Of a DNA stretch of 64,000 nucleotides, positions 17,858 through 26,364 are shown piece by piece. Made by a program: the position numbers and the translations under genes. The notes under the pieces are model-generated. The model saw nothing but the letters and a program-made list of their open reading frames with translations. It was not told where the DNA came from and made no database searches. The DNA is from UBA1431 sp049324235 (GTDB taxonomy: Bacteria > Bacillota > Clostridia > Christensenellales > UBA1431): assembly GCA_049324235.1 (NCBI GenBank), contig JBMOLJ010000060.1, forward strand, positions 1 through 64,000, in the 5' to 3' direction. How positions within the stretch are numbered: the stretch's first letter is position 1; every line of letters begins with the position of its first letter.

Positions 17858-20529
17858 AGCCGAATGTCGCTTTCAAATACATCAAGGCGTCCAAGAGCCG
17901 CACCACCCTGACCATACTGGGCATCGCGCTTGCGCTGGCGCTGATGCTGTGCATCGGCAACTTCTTTTCCACCGTTACCTACACGATGGTACAGAACGCC
18001 AGGGAGAACGACGGCGACTATCATGTCCGCGTCATGCTGGATGATACGGCGGCCATGCGCAAGCTGTTAAAGGACCCCCGCATAGAAAAATACGGTTTTT
18101 TGTATGACGTTTCCTATGCCCTGCCATATTCGAAGGAACAGGCATCGTCCGGCCAGTCGAAGGATAACCCCTTCCCCTCAGCCTTTGCCCTGCTTCAATA
18201 CGATTCTTCCATGGAAAAAATATTGCCTGTAAAGCTTACCGCAGGACGCATGCCCGAAAAGGAGGGTGAAATCGTTTTATGTCCGTATTCTATAGGAAAA
18301 CTGGGCGATGTTAAGATTGGCGATACCGTACGCCTCGAAACAGGCAAATACGATATGCTTGTACAGGGAAAAACAATCCATGTGCCTGATATCTCGTACA
18401 ACCAGGCATACCGTGTTCTCGAAAACCATGGTTTGCCGGCAGGGAACAACGGCCTCGCGTTCAAAATGACTGGCAGGAAAACAAAAGAATACACCGTCGT
18501 GGGCATCATGAAAGATACCGGAATCAGCGTCAATTATAACAATGGTAACGGCACTGCCATCGTTTATCCAGAGGATAAAACCCAAATCGCCGCGGCCTAC
18601 TGCCTTATAAAGGGCGGCGCTTCGCTGCAGGACTTCATCAATGATATACGGGCTAAGAATGCTCCGTCCTTATCCGTCAATGAAGCGCTGCTGTATTATA
18701 CCAATACCGACTATGCGGAGCTACCGCTGCCCATGCTCCCCATCATCACGGCACTGTTCGTGTTCGTATCCTGCATCGTGGGGCTGGCCGCCATCTCCAT
18801 CGTGCGCAACACGTTTTCGCTGACGGTGACCGAACGGCTCACCGATTACGGGCTTCTGCGCTGCGCAGGCGCAACGCCGAAGCAGGTGCTCGGGATGCTT
18901 TCGCAGGAAGTGGGGTTCATGCTCATACTGGCCGTACCGCTGGGCCTGATTCTTGGAACAAGCGCGTCCCTTGGCCTCATCTGGATCGTGAACAGCATGG
19001 ATTTTTCCGGCCTGCCCACCATCTATCTCGCCGTATCCCCGCTCTATTGCATCATCAGCGTCGCCATCGGCCTTATCGCCACCTTCATCGCCGTAACCGG
19101 GCCTTTGCGCACGGTTACCCGCATATCACCGGTGGAGGTGACGCGCGGCAGCCGGCTCGTCAGGCTCCCCCGCCGCGCCACCAGGCAAAACAGGCTGGCA
19201 AAACTTGTTTTCGGCTTTGAGGGCGACCTGAGCCTCAGGAACATGAAGCGCAACGGGAAGCGGTCGCGCACGGTGCTCGTATCCATGACCATCTGCGTGG
19301 CGCTGTTCATCTGCGCGTCCGCGCTGCTTACCGTTATGTCCAAGGATTTTGAACGCTCGGGCAGGCAAAACATCATAGATGTTGCGGTCACCGTAAAAAA
19401 TTCTGCCCGTCTGCAGCGCATCTACCCCAGTATCCGGTCGATGCAGGGGATACAGCGTATCCACACGGACCGGTCAGGAGATTTCACTATAGGTGTTAAT
19501 GCGCAGGAATATAATCAGGATTTACTACACTATTGCGGATGGACCTTTGTCAACCCGGCGGAGGAAGACCTCGATACGCATAAACCGGCAGTCTATACGG
19601 CGTTGCATATCATTGACCGCGCATCCTTTAATGAGATAAAGGGAAGCCTGAATCCTTCCATCGGTTACGATGAATGGGCACAGAGCGGCGGTGTGCTGGT
19701 ATATAACTACTTCCAGATCAATGTCTTCGACGATCAGAACAAAGCCAGGATAATAAACGGCAAGATACTGCCGGACCTGAAAACCGGTCAAAAACTGTCG
19801 TTTGAAGTTTCTGACAATTCAAAAGGAAATGAGAAGGCGGATTATTATCCTGAAATGAGCCTTCCCGTGACCGCCGAGGTGAGCAAGCTGCCCTGGTACA
19901 TCGTGCCGAGTCCCTTCCGGGAACAGCTCGTACTCTTCATACCCGAAGAAAATGTCCAAAAGTTTGCGGAAAAGCTCCCCTTTATAACCAATTATCCCCC
20001 GCAAATCATTATCGACGCGGGCGGGAACAATGTGAAACAGCTCGCTGCGGATATTCAGAAGCTCGATTCCTCGCTCGCGGTGGCCGATATGAACCAGGAC
20101 TTCAGGGAGATGAAAAACGTCTACCTGCTGTTCGTACTCTGCATTTACGGCTTCGTGGGCGTCATCAGCCTGATCAGCTGCCTGAATATCATCAACATCA
20201 TCAGCACCAATCTCATACTGCGGCGGCGTGAATTCGGGCTTTTGCAGGCCGTGGGCATGTCGGTCAGGCAGGTGCGGCGGCTGGTGTTCTATGAAAGCTT
20301 CCTCTACAGCCTGAAATCCGTTATCTACGGCGTTATCGCCGGCGCAGCGCTGATGCTGCTGTTCTTTTCCATCGTGGCGGGGCAGTATGCCACTACGATA
20401 CAATTCAATTATTTCACGATACTTTACGCCGCGCTGGGCGCGTTCCTTGTTAGCCTGATCGCGTCCTGGCCGACGCTGCGGCGCCTCAGGCGCATGAGCA
20501 TCGTCGAAACCCTGCGCACCATCGACTAA
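17854..20529 (+). CDS. FtsX-type ABC transporter permease with two large extracellular domains
   Basis: 891 residues. Two similar halves are each built from one leading helix, an extracellular domain and three FtsX helices. TM1 is near 17-38 (LTILGIALALALMLCIGNFF), extracellular domain 1 at 40-290, and helices 2-4 lie at 290-430 (AALFVFVSCIVGLAAISIV, LAVPLGLILGTSASLG, ISVAIGLIATFIAV). The second half has a helix near 475, domain 2 at 500-750 and the final helices at 755-880, ending LRRLRRMSIVETLRTID. Conserved FtsX phrases occur in both halves (GLLRCAGATPKQV and GLLQAVGMSVRQV). This mechanotransmission type does not move ions but drives extracytoplasmic work such as peptide removal. A strong terminator follows. 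Confidence 0.92.
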   Translation: MKPNVAFKYIKASKSRTTLTILGIALALALMLCIGNFFSTVTYTMVQNARENDGDYHVRVMLDDTAAMRKLLKDPRIEKYGFLYDVSYALPYSKEQASSGQSKDNPFPSAFALLQYDSSMEKILPVKLTAGRMPEKEGEIVLCPYSIGKLGDVKIGDTVRLETGKYDMLVQGKTIHVPDISYNQAYRVLENHGLPAGNNGLAFKMTGRKTKEYTVVGIMKDTGISVNYNNGNGTAIVYPEDKTQIAAAYCLIKGGASLQDFINDIRAKNAPSLSVNEALLYYTNTDYAELPLPMLPIITALFVFVSCIVGLAAISIVRNTFSLTVTERLTDYGLLRCAGATPKQVLGMLSQEVGFMLILAVPLGLILGTSASLGLIWIVNSMDFSGLPTIYLAVSPLYCIISVAIGLIATFIAVTGPLRTVTRISPVEVTRGSRLVRLPRRATRQNRLAKLVFGFEGDLSLRNMKRNGKRSRTVLVSMTICVALFICASALLTVMSKDFERSGRQNIIDVAVTVKNSARLQRIYPSIRSMQGIQRIHTDRSGDFTIGVNAQEYNQDLLHYCGWTFVNPAEEDLDTHKPAVYTALHIIDRASFNEIKGSLNPSIGYDEWAQSGGVLVYNYFQINVFDDQNKARIINGKILPDLKTGQKLSFEVSDNSKGNEKADYYPEMSLPVTAEVSKLPWYIVPSPFREQLVLFIPEENVQKFAEKLPFITNYPPQIIIDAGGNNVKQLAADIQKLDSSLAVADMNQDFREMKNVYLLFVLCIYGFVGVISLISCLNIINIISTNLILRRREFGLLQAVGMSVRQVRRLVFYESFLYSLKSVIYGVIAGAALMLLFFSIVAGQYATTIQFNYFTILYAALGAFLVSLIASWPTLRRLRRMSIVETLRTID

Positions 20530-20555
20530 AACGAAAACATCGCGCAACCCCTCCA

Positions 20556-20595
20556 AAAGGAATCTCCGGCGCCGATTTGCGCCGGAGATTCCTTT
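20556..20595. terminator. Bidirectional terminator between the ABC permease and carbonic anhydrase genes
   Basis: AAAGGAATCTCCGGCGC (20556-20572) pairs perfectly with GCGCCGGAGATTCCTTT (20579-20595), a 17-bp stem between convergent genes. Confidence 0.9.
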
Positions 20596-20599
20596 GTTA

Positions 20600-21307
20600 T
20601 CATCTTAGTATACTCTTTACCGTTCCAGGGTCGCACGATATCCCGCAACTGCATCTCGTAGCTCCGAACAGCAAGGCGTACGCTGCAGGGAACTCGTTGT
20701 TCACATGCTGCACTTCTTCGGCAAATTCCTTCTGGCTATCGGGAACAGGTCCCAGCGCGTCCGCTTTATCCTGCGTATCTATGATTGCCCCGGGCGGTAC
20801 AAACCTGTCGGGTTTGACCGTGATGCCGCCAGTTACCAGCGCATTTGCCGAAATATAGCACCCTTCACCTACTATGGCATTGAGCACAATGGAATGGAAC
20901 CCCACGAACACATGATCCCCGAGCTTACATGGGCCGTGGATGATGCAGCCGTGCGTGCAGCTTACATGTTCCCCTATATAGATGGAATACGTCCTGTTGC
21001 CGTGCTGCACTCTGCCGTGTTGAAGGCCGTGCAGGATAACGCCGTCCTGGATATTGGTATTCGCACCGATATAGAAAGGGAAGCCCTCGTCTGCCCGTAT
21101 GCTCACATTCGGGGCGATGAACACGTTGCGCTTTACGATTACGTCTCCGATAACGGATGAAAAGGGGCCTACATATGCACTTGAGGCAATCCTTGGCCTG
21201 ACGCTTCTGGGATTGAAGGATGTCCTGGGATTGGGGCCTATAAAATGCGCATTAATATTAAACGTTTTTATCGGCTTGCTGCAGCCGTCATCGTTGCAAT
21301 CTATCAT
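20600..21307 (-). CDS. Gamma-class carbonic anhydrase-like left-handed beta-helix protein
   Basis: 235 residues. A hexapeptide-repeat beta-helix carries the three zinc-ligand histidines of gamma carbonic anhydrases: one in QDGVILHGL and two spaced by five in SCTHGCIIHGP. Upstream SIRADEGFPFYIG matches the conserved active-site strand of Methanosarcina Cam. The acidic loop of Cam that carries the proton-shuttle Glu is shortened and lacks it, as in CamH-type proteins. An unusual C-terminal extension has three cysteines (TRCSCGISC). It would hydrate CO2 to bicarbonate, or act as an unspecialised acyltransferase-fold protein. GGGAG lies nine bases before the ATG. Confidence 0.88.
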   Translation of the reverse strand: MIDCNDDGCSKPIKTFNINAHFIGPNPRTSFNPRSVRPRIASSAYVGPFSSVIGDVIVKRNVFIAPNVSIRADEGFPFYIGANTNIQDGVILHGLQHGRVQHGNRTYSIYIGEHVSCTHGCIIHGPCKLGDHVFVGFHSIVLNAIVGEGCYISANALVTGGITVKPDRFVPPGAIIDTQDKADALGPVPDSQKEFAEEVQHVNNEFPAAYALLFGATRCSCGISCDPGTVKSILR

Positions 21308-21383
21308 ATCCGTTTACTCCCAATCTGCAAGGTTTCAGTATCATGATATGATTATTGTCTGAAAACGGTTTGGCAAGGCATCG

Positions 21384-22655
21384 TCAAGTTTCGGTTTGCC
21401 GCGGTTGCTCCGTTTCGCCGCAGCCGTTTTGCTTCCTGCGTTTCCCCCGCCACAGCAGCAGGATGCCTATCAGAAGGAGGATCATGGCGCCGCAGGCTAT
21501 GAACCCAACAGAAGGCCCGAAATGCTCGGTTATGGTGCCTGCAAAAGGATTGCCGATGGGAACGGAGCCCACGAAAAACAGCGTGAATACGCTCATGACC
21601 CGGCCGCGGTATGCATCCTCGGTCGTAAGCTGCAGGCTGGAATTGGCCGTCGAGCTGAACGCTACAAAACAGAAGCCGGTCGCGGCCAGGCCCAGCGCCG
21701 TAATGAAATAGGAACCCGTGCATCCGGTGATAATAAGCGAAACGGCGGCGAACAGCGGGAAATACCGGATGATAAACCTGCTCGGCCCGTGTTTGCTCCT
21801 GATTGCGATAAGCATCGCTCCAAAAAACGAGCCTGCGCCCACGAACGACATCAGGAAACCGAAGCCTGCCTCCTCCTGATGAAGCACGGTTTTGGCAAAC
21901 ACGGGTACGAGGACGTTGTAATTCAAAGCAAATGCGCTTACGATCAGGATGGATACCAGGGTCTTTAAAATCGTTTCATTTTTACGTATATACCTTAGCC
22001 CGTCCTTCACGCTTGCCCACACGTTTTGATCCGGCTGCGCACGCGGCATTGACAGCGGCCTGATAAAGACCAGGCTGATGATAACGGCCAGAAAGCTCAC
22101 CGAGTTAATATAAAAACATACGGCGATCCCCGCGACCCCCATGATCAGGCCGGCCAGCGCTGGGCCTACAATCCTTGCGATATTAAAGACCGTCGAATTC
22201 AGCGCGATGGCGTTCATCAGGTCCTCTTTGCCTACCAGTTCGATGACAAAGGTATGCCGCGTGGGCATGTCCAGCGTATTCACGATGCCAAGGGCAGTGG
22301 CGGCGGCGAGGAGGTGCCAGTACTGTACTCTTCCCAGCGAGATCAAAACCGCAAGCATAAGGGTAATCACGAGCGATGCGGTCTGCGTAAACAGCAGTAT
22401 CTTTTTCTTTGGCCGCCTGTCGATTATGACGCCGGCGAACAGCGAAAACAGGAGCGTGGGGAGAAACTGCAGCGTACCGACAAGGCTCAGGAGCAGCGGA
22501 GACTTGGTGAGCGAATAGGCCAGCCACGGCTGCGCGATGTTCTGCATCCATGTGCCTATGAGCGAAACGCACATGCCCAGCCAGTACAGCCTGAAATTCC
22601 TGTGTTTTAAAGCAATGAAGGGGTTGTTTAATCCCCTGTCCTCTGCATTGGCCAT
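21384..22655 (-). CDS. MFS transporter (MFS_3 / EntS-like group)
   Basis: 423 residues with 12 predicted helices. The N-terminus (NPFIALKHRNFRLYWLGMCV, GTWMQNIAQPWLAYSLTKSP) and loop motif AGVIIDRRPKKKILL are typical of the MFS_3 drug or siderophore exporter group. DMPTRHTFVIELVGKEDLMN and GPALAGLIMG are also conserved. The central loop after helix 6 (PLSMPRAQPDQNVWASVKDG) is cytoplasmic. The C-terminus is basic and Arg/Lys-rich. The ATG at 22655 has only a weak AAGAAGAG upstream. The substrate is unknown and the gene appears monocistronic. Confidence 0.9.
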   Translation of the reverse strand: MANAEDRGLNNPFIALKHRNFRLYWLGMCVSLIGTWMQNIAQPWLAYSLTKSPLLLSLVGTLQFLPTLLFSLFAGVIIDRRPKKKILLFTQTASLVITLMLAVLISLGRVQYWHLLAAATALGIVNTLDMPTRHTFVIELVGKEDLMNAIALNSTVFNIARIVGPALAGLIMGVAGIAVCFYINSVSFLAVIISLVFIRPLSMPRAQPDQNVWASVKDGLRYIRKNETILKTLVSILIVSAFALNYNVLVPVFAKTVLHQEEAGFGFLMSFVGAGSFFGAMLIAIRSKHGPSRFIIRYFPLFAAVSLIITGCTGSYFITALGLAATGFCFVAFSSTANSSLQLTTEDAYRGRVMSVFTLFFVGSVPIGNPFAGTITEHFGPSVGFIACGAMILLLIGILLLWRGKRRKQNGCGETEQPRQTET

Positions 22656-22808
22656 CAAACGACTCTTCTTTTCGCGTACTGAATAAAGACAATCACAGAA
22701 TTACTTTAGCACGTAAACGGACATGTTACAAGGACCGGGTTATGCATTTTATGCTGTATCAGGCCGCAAAGGCAACCGCCAATAGGACGGCTACAAAAAT
22801 CCTTTTTT

Positions 22809-22885
22809 TCATTATGAGCATAGCGAAGAATCTTTCCGTATTTTATCCATATAGATTCTTCAGTCGCTTGCTCCTTCAGAATGAC
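22809..22885. repeat. Dispersed palindromic repeat, family A, copy 3
   Basis: TCATTATGAGCATAGCGAAG AATCT on the left and AGATTCTTCAGTCGCTTGCT CCTTCAGAATGAC on the right. The arms are inverted and related to copies at 6774 and 16977. It lies between the activase gene stop and the MFS promoter region. Confidence 0.8.
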
Positions 22886-22919
22886 CAAAAGGATACCTTT
22901 CTTTATGTCTGCCAACCCC

Positions 22920-23879
22920 TTAAGAGGCGGCCATTGAATTGCTCCATTTCCCGCACCGGTCGCCAAAACACCCGATATCCTTAAAATCGGCCTGTATCTT
23001 GACGACCTCACACCGGTTCGAGCAGCCTTCGCATTCGAAGCTGGTTGAGACGTATTCTGCATCCGCTATGTCAAACCCGTTGAATCTGCTGCGGCCCGCC
23101 TTTTTCACCGCGTCTTTGGCGATAACCGCCGCGCCGATTGCGCCCATCATATTATAGTGCTCGGGAACGGTCACCTCATACCCCAATGCCTTTTCAAAGG
23201 CGGAGCGCATGCCGGAGTTGGCCGCGACCCCTCCCTGGAAGAATATTTTCGGGGTTATTTCCTTTCCTTTGGCAACGTTGTTGAGATAATTCCGCACAAG
23301 CGCATCGCAAAGCCCCCCGATGATGTCTTCCTCGTTGTATCCCATCTGCTGTTTGTGTATCATGTCCGATTCGGCGAATACGGCGCACCTGCCCGCAATC
23401 CGTATCGGAGTCCTGGCCCGCATGGCATAGTTCCCGAATTCCTCGATGGAAATGCCCAGCCTTTCCGCCTGCCTGTCGAGGAACGAGCCGGTACCCGCGG
23501 CGCAGACGGTGTTCATGGCAAAGTCGATGGCAACGCCGTCTTTCAATATGATGATCTTGGAATCCTGGCCGCCGATCTCGATGATCGTCCTGACATCCCT
23601 GTCCGCTTCAAGCGCCGCGACGGAATGCGCGGTGATCTCGTTTTTCACGGCATCCGCTCCGATAACGGCCGACGCTATCTGCCTGCCGCTTCCGGTGGCC
23701 CCGGCCGCGCCGACGCTGATGCTCCCATACTTATCCTTAATCAGCTTAAAGCCTTCCTGTATGGCCCTTATAGGCTTGCCCTGCGTTTTAAGATAGAACG
23801 CTTCCAGCACGCACATATTCCCGTCAAGCAATACGATATCCGTACTTACGGAACCGACGTCAACACCCAGATAAAACAT
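22920..23879 (-). CDS. Acyl-CoA dehydratase activase (HgdC/BcrAD-type ATPase)
   Basis: 319 residues of the ASKHA-fold activator family. Phosphate-binding loops are visible (GVDVGSVSTDIVLLD, GATGSGRQIASAV, EIGGQDSKII), plus the [4Fe-4S]-ligand region (NTVCAAGTGSFLDRQ and AGRCAVFAESDMIHKQQMG). In the family a homodimer holds one [4Fe-4S] cluster between subunits and uses ATP to push a low-potential electron into a 2-hydroxyacyl-CoA dehydratase. The C-terminus has an extra Cys-rich stretch (FECEGCSNRCEVVKI, CFGDRCGKW) that normally introduces the next domain of large multidomain versions. It starts within the end of the neighbouring gene (20-base overlap). Confidence 0.92.
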   Translation of the reverse strand: MFYLGVDVGSVSTDIVLLDGNMCVLEAFYLKTQGKPIRAIQEGFKLIKDKYGSISVGAAGATGSGRQIASAVIGADAVKNEITAHSVAALEADRDVRTIIEIGGQDSKIIILKDGVAIDFAMNTVCAAGTGSFLDRQAERLGISIEEFGNYAMRARTPIRIAGRCAVFAESDMIHKQQMGYNEEDIIGGLCDALVRNYLNNVAKGKEITPKIFFQGGVAANSGMRSAFEKALGYEVTVPEHYNMMGAIGAAVIAKDAVKKAGRSRFNGFDIADAEYVSTSFECEGCSNRCEVVKIQADFKDIGCFGDRCGKWSNSMAAS

Positions 23880-24957
23880 TTTTCCTTCTTCTTTCCAGCA
23901 AATCAATAAACGCTTCTATTCTCGTGACATACCCTGCTTCACCCGTCATCTCGTCCACCACCAGCGACATTACCGGAAAATCCTTTTCCCTGGAAATGGC
24001 CGGCAATATCGATTTCGACACGATCTCGGGCATGCAGCCCATGGGGAATATCTGTATGGCCCCGTCGAACCCCTCCCGTTGTGCGAGTACGGTCTCGCCG
24101 ATGCATTCGCGCGCGTGCCCGCCGATGTCCATCGGAAGATACCCGCCGGCCGCCTTATCCATTTTGGTGGGAAACATCTTGAACAACGCCGGAACGAGAT
24201 TGTCCACCCACCAGCTCGGGGTGAGGCGCCGTTTTGTCGAGACCCCATAATCCATGAGCTTTTCTTCGATATACAGGTTGGCAAAGGGTTCGATGACCGT
24301 ATAGATTTCCCCGATGATCGCAATTCTGACCGGGTCCTTTGTTTCATCGATTTCAACCGCATCGAGCTTTTCATCATAGGTGTGCAGGAGTTCGAGCGTT
24401 TCTTTGGGGCTGCCGCACTTTTCGGCGGCCGCCCTGCATGCATTCAGCAGCCTTTTGCATTCCCCGCTGTTTTTCTCATATCCCGCCAGAGCGTGCGCCT
24501 TTGCTTCCAGCTTGTCCATACGCTTCATTATTTTGACCGCATCAGCCAGGGACCTGAGCTTGGTGAGGCTGGTTTTCGCGCTGCCTTCCGCTATCCTGCC
24601 TATCCTGTTTAACAGTTCGTGAAAACCGATGTCCGACGGTTTGTCGATAACGATGAAATCCACATCGTGCCCCAGCTTGCGAAGGATCTCAGCCTGCAGT
24701 TCGCAGTATTCCCCGAACCTGCAGGGACCGCAGCTCCCTGTGATCAGGACGGTATCGGCTCCCTGTTTTATACTGTGGATGTAGTTCCCCATGTTTATTT
24801 TGAAAGGCAGGCATATCTCCTCGGGCGAATACAGCGCGCCTATCCTGACGGATTCCTTGTTGCAAAGCGGCGGTATCACATACCGGATGCCCAGTCCGTC
24901 CAGAAGCGCCTTAATTGCAATATAAGCGTTTCCCAGGTGCGGGAACGTAATCACCAT
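23860..24957 (-). CDS. 2-hydroxyglutaryl-CoA dehydratase-like protein (activase-associated, DUF2229-related)
   Basis: 365 residues. The N-terminus (ITFPHLGNAYIAIKALLDGL) and the cysteine-bearing blocks EEICLPFKINMGNYIHSI and TGSCGPCRFGEYCELQAEIL resemble the CoA-dehydratase-like part of giant acyl-CoA dehydratase activases. Later cysteines sit in ARECIGETV and FPMGCMPEIV, suggesting an iron-sulfur site. The end reads DEMTGEAGYVTRIEAFIDLL, a phrase shared with the partner gene at 24911 (DEHTGEAGFDTRIEAFADML). The ATG at 24957 has AAAGGAGG at seven bases and lies inside the upstream gene (47-base overlap). The substrate is unknown. Confidence 0.85.
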   Translation of the reverse strand: MVITFPHLGNAYIAIKALLDGLGIRYVIPPLCNKESVRIGALYSPEEICLPFKINMGNYIHSIKQGADTVLITGSCGPCRFGEYCELQAEILRKLGHDVDFIVIDKPSDIGFHELLNRIGRIAEGSAKTSLTKLRSLADAVKIMKRMDKLEAKAHALAGYEKNSGECKRLLNACRAAAEKCGSPKETLELLHTYDEKLDAVEIDETKDPVRIAIIGEIYTVIEPFANLYIEEKLMDYGVSTKRRLTPSWWVDNLVPALFKMFPTKMDKAAGGYLPMDIGGHARECIGETVLAQREGFDGAIQIFPMGCMPEIVSKSILPAISREKDFPVMSLVVDEMTGEAGYVTRIEAFIDLLERRRKNVLSGC

Positions 24958-25843
24958 AGAGCCGCCTCCTTTCGAGCATGTCGGCAAACGCCTCTATCCT
25001 GGTATCGAATCCCGCCTCGCCGGTATGCTCATCTATTTTCAGCACCAGATACGGCACTTCCCCGATTTTCAGCTTGATAAGCTCGGTGACCACCGAATCT
25101 ATCCCGCACGCAAAGGAAGAGATATAGATGACCCCGTCTACCCTGTTCGCCATATGCACGGCAAATCCGTAGGCGTTCCGGGCGAAGGTCCAAAAAGGCC
25201 TTTTATAGAGTTTCTTTACTTCCGAATCGATCAGTTCGTCCGCCAGGTATTCCTCGGTTACGACCCCGATTCCCATTCTGTTCAGTTTCCTGACCAGATT
25301 CATGTTGATATACGGGTCATAGATATTATAGGGGTGTCCGACCAGCGCGACGTTTACCCCGAACCCCTCGTCCCGTATGCCCGTCCCGTGTGTGCTTTGC
25401 TTCGCCAGCGCCGCTTTGAACGCTCTTTGGATGTTCGCGGGATCCTTGGTACATTGCGAGCCGGTCTCTTTTGCCCATTTATAGAACTGCCTGCCGGTCT
25501 GGGCATAGATCGGCGCTTTTGTAACGGCAGGAAGATGCGGTATACTGTTTATGATCATCTCGGGAAGCCCGCAGAACTTGGGGCAGATGTATTCCCTTTT
25601 TCGTACGCGCATGAACCTCGGAACGAGCATGAGATCGCATTTATCCTTCAAACATGCCACGTGCCCGTGAAATACTTTAATGGGCAGGCAGGCGTCGTCC
25701 ACGCAGTAATGGGCGCCCTGATCCAGTATGTCCTTTGTCGTATCCCCCGAAAAAACGATCTCCTCGCCCAGCTCCTCAAAAAAAGTCCTAAAAAAAGGAC
25801 CATATTTATGAAAAAGTAATCCTTTGGGTATGCCTACGGTCAT
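24911..25843 (-). CDS. DUF2229 / CoA-dehydratase-like subunit, first gene of the activase operon
   Basis: 310 residues. The opening IPKGLLFHKYGPFFRTFFEE and the following ACLPIKVFHGHV, LVPRFMRVRKREYICPKFCG match the DUF2229 section of multidomain acyl-CoA dehydratase activases. ISSFACGIDSVV and the C-terminal DEHTGEAGFDTRIEAF complete it. Several conserved cysteines could hold iron-sulfur clusters. GAGG lies five bases before the ATG at 25843; the GTG six bases earlier is less likely. The gene order 25843 to 22920 with long overlaps implies one transcript making a three-protein machine. Confidence 0.83.
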   Translation of the reverse strand: MTVGIPKGLLFHKYGPFFRTFFEELGEEIVFSGDTTKDILDQGAHYCVDDACLPIKVFHGHVACLKDKCDLMLVPRFMRVRKREYICPKFCGLPEMIINSIPHLPAVTKAPIYAQTGRQFYKWAKETGSQCTKDPANIQRAFKAALAKQSTHGTGIRDEGFGVNVALVGHPYNIYDPYINMNLVRKLNRMGIGVVTEEYLADELIDSEVKKLYKRPFWTFARNAYGFAVHMANRVDGVIYISSFACGIDSVVTELIKLKIGEVPYLVLKIDEHTGEAGFDTRIEAFADMLERRRLYGDYVPAPGKRLYCN

Positions 25844-25944
25844 ATGCACCTCATGAAATATTTGCTTTTTTAATTTTTTCCCATTGCAATCGTTTGCTAT
25901 TCAGTTCGCATGATTTTTCTCCTTGATGTTTGGAAATCTGCTGT

Positions 25945-25990
25945 AACCAAAAACTGCCGGAACACTTGGCTCCGGCAGTTTTTGGTTTTT
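25945..25990. terminator. Bidirectional terminator after the DUF1540 gene
   Basis: AACCAAAAACTGCCGGA (25945-25961) pairs with TCCGGCAGTTTTTGGTT (25971-25987); T-rich arms and flanks on both strands. Confidence 0.9.
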
Positions 25991-25995
25991 GCGCG

Positions 25996-26163
25996 TCATT
26001 TCTTTGTGAATGTTGAACAATCGGTCTGCTCATACGTGGCGGCGTTCTTGGGCTCCACATCGATCTTGTCTGCCGAGCATTTATCGCCGGCCATGTAATA
26101 ATAGCACGTATCCACAACACACCGTATTCCGGGATTGGCCTGGTTCATCTTTTTTGCTTTCAC
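25996..26163 (-). CDS. Small DUF1540 cysteine protein
   Basis: 55 residues starting at GTG, with GGAGGG eight bases upstream. Four cysteines follow the DUF1540 spacing (GIRCVVDTCYYYMAGDKCSA ... EQTDCSTF), suggesting a small metal-binding or zinc-knuckle fold. Members are common in spore-forming Firmicutes and of unknown role. The longer open frame of 118 codons is not supported, since it runs through a terminator. It is preceded by the PocR-type kinase gene and followed by a strong bidirectional terminator. Confidence 0.88.
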   Translation of the reverse strand: MKAKKMNQANPGIRCVVDTCYYYMAGDKCSADKIDVEPKNAATYEQTDCSTFTKK

Positions 26164-26327
26164 CGTGGTTTCCCTCCAAAGCGTTTTATTTCGGTAGTAC
26201 TTTGCCCAAACCGGTTTTTGAATATTCGCGCCTGCATCTACCGGAACAGACCGGCTGACAACCCCGAAAGAACGACCCGAAAAAGTAACCGCTTTAGCTG
26301 AGCAGCCGGTTCTGAGCGGCTTCAGGA

Positions 26328-26360
26328 GCCTGATAAAAAAATAATGCCGCATATGCGGCA
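26328..26360 (-). terminator. Terminator of the PocR-domain kinase gene
   Basis: The perfect palindrome TGCCGCATATGCGGCA (26345-26360) lies immediately after the stop and is followed on the minus strand by TTATTTTTTTATC. Confidence 0.85.
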
Positions 26361-26364
26361 GTTT

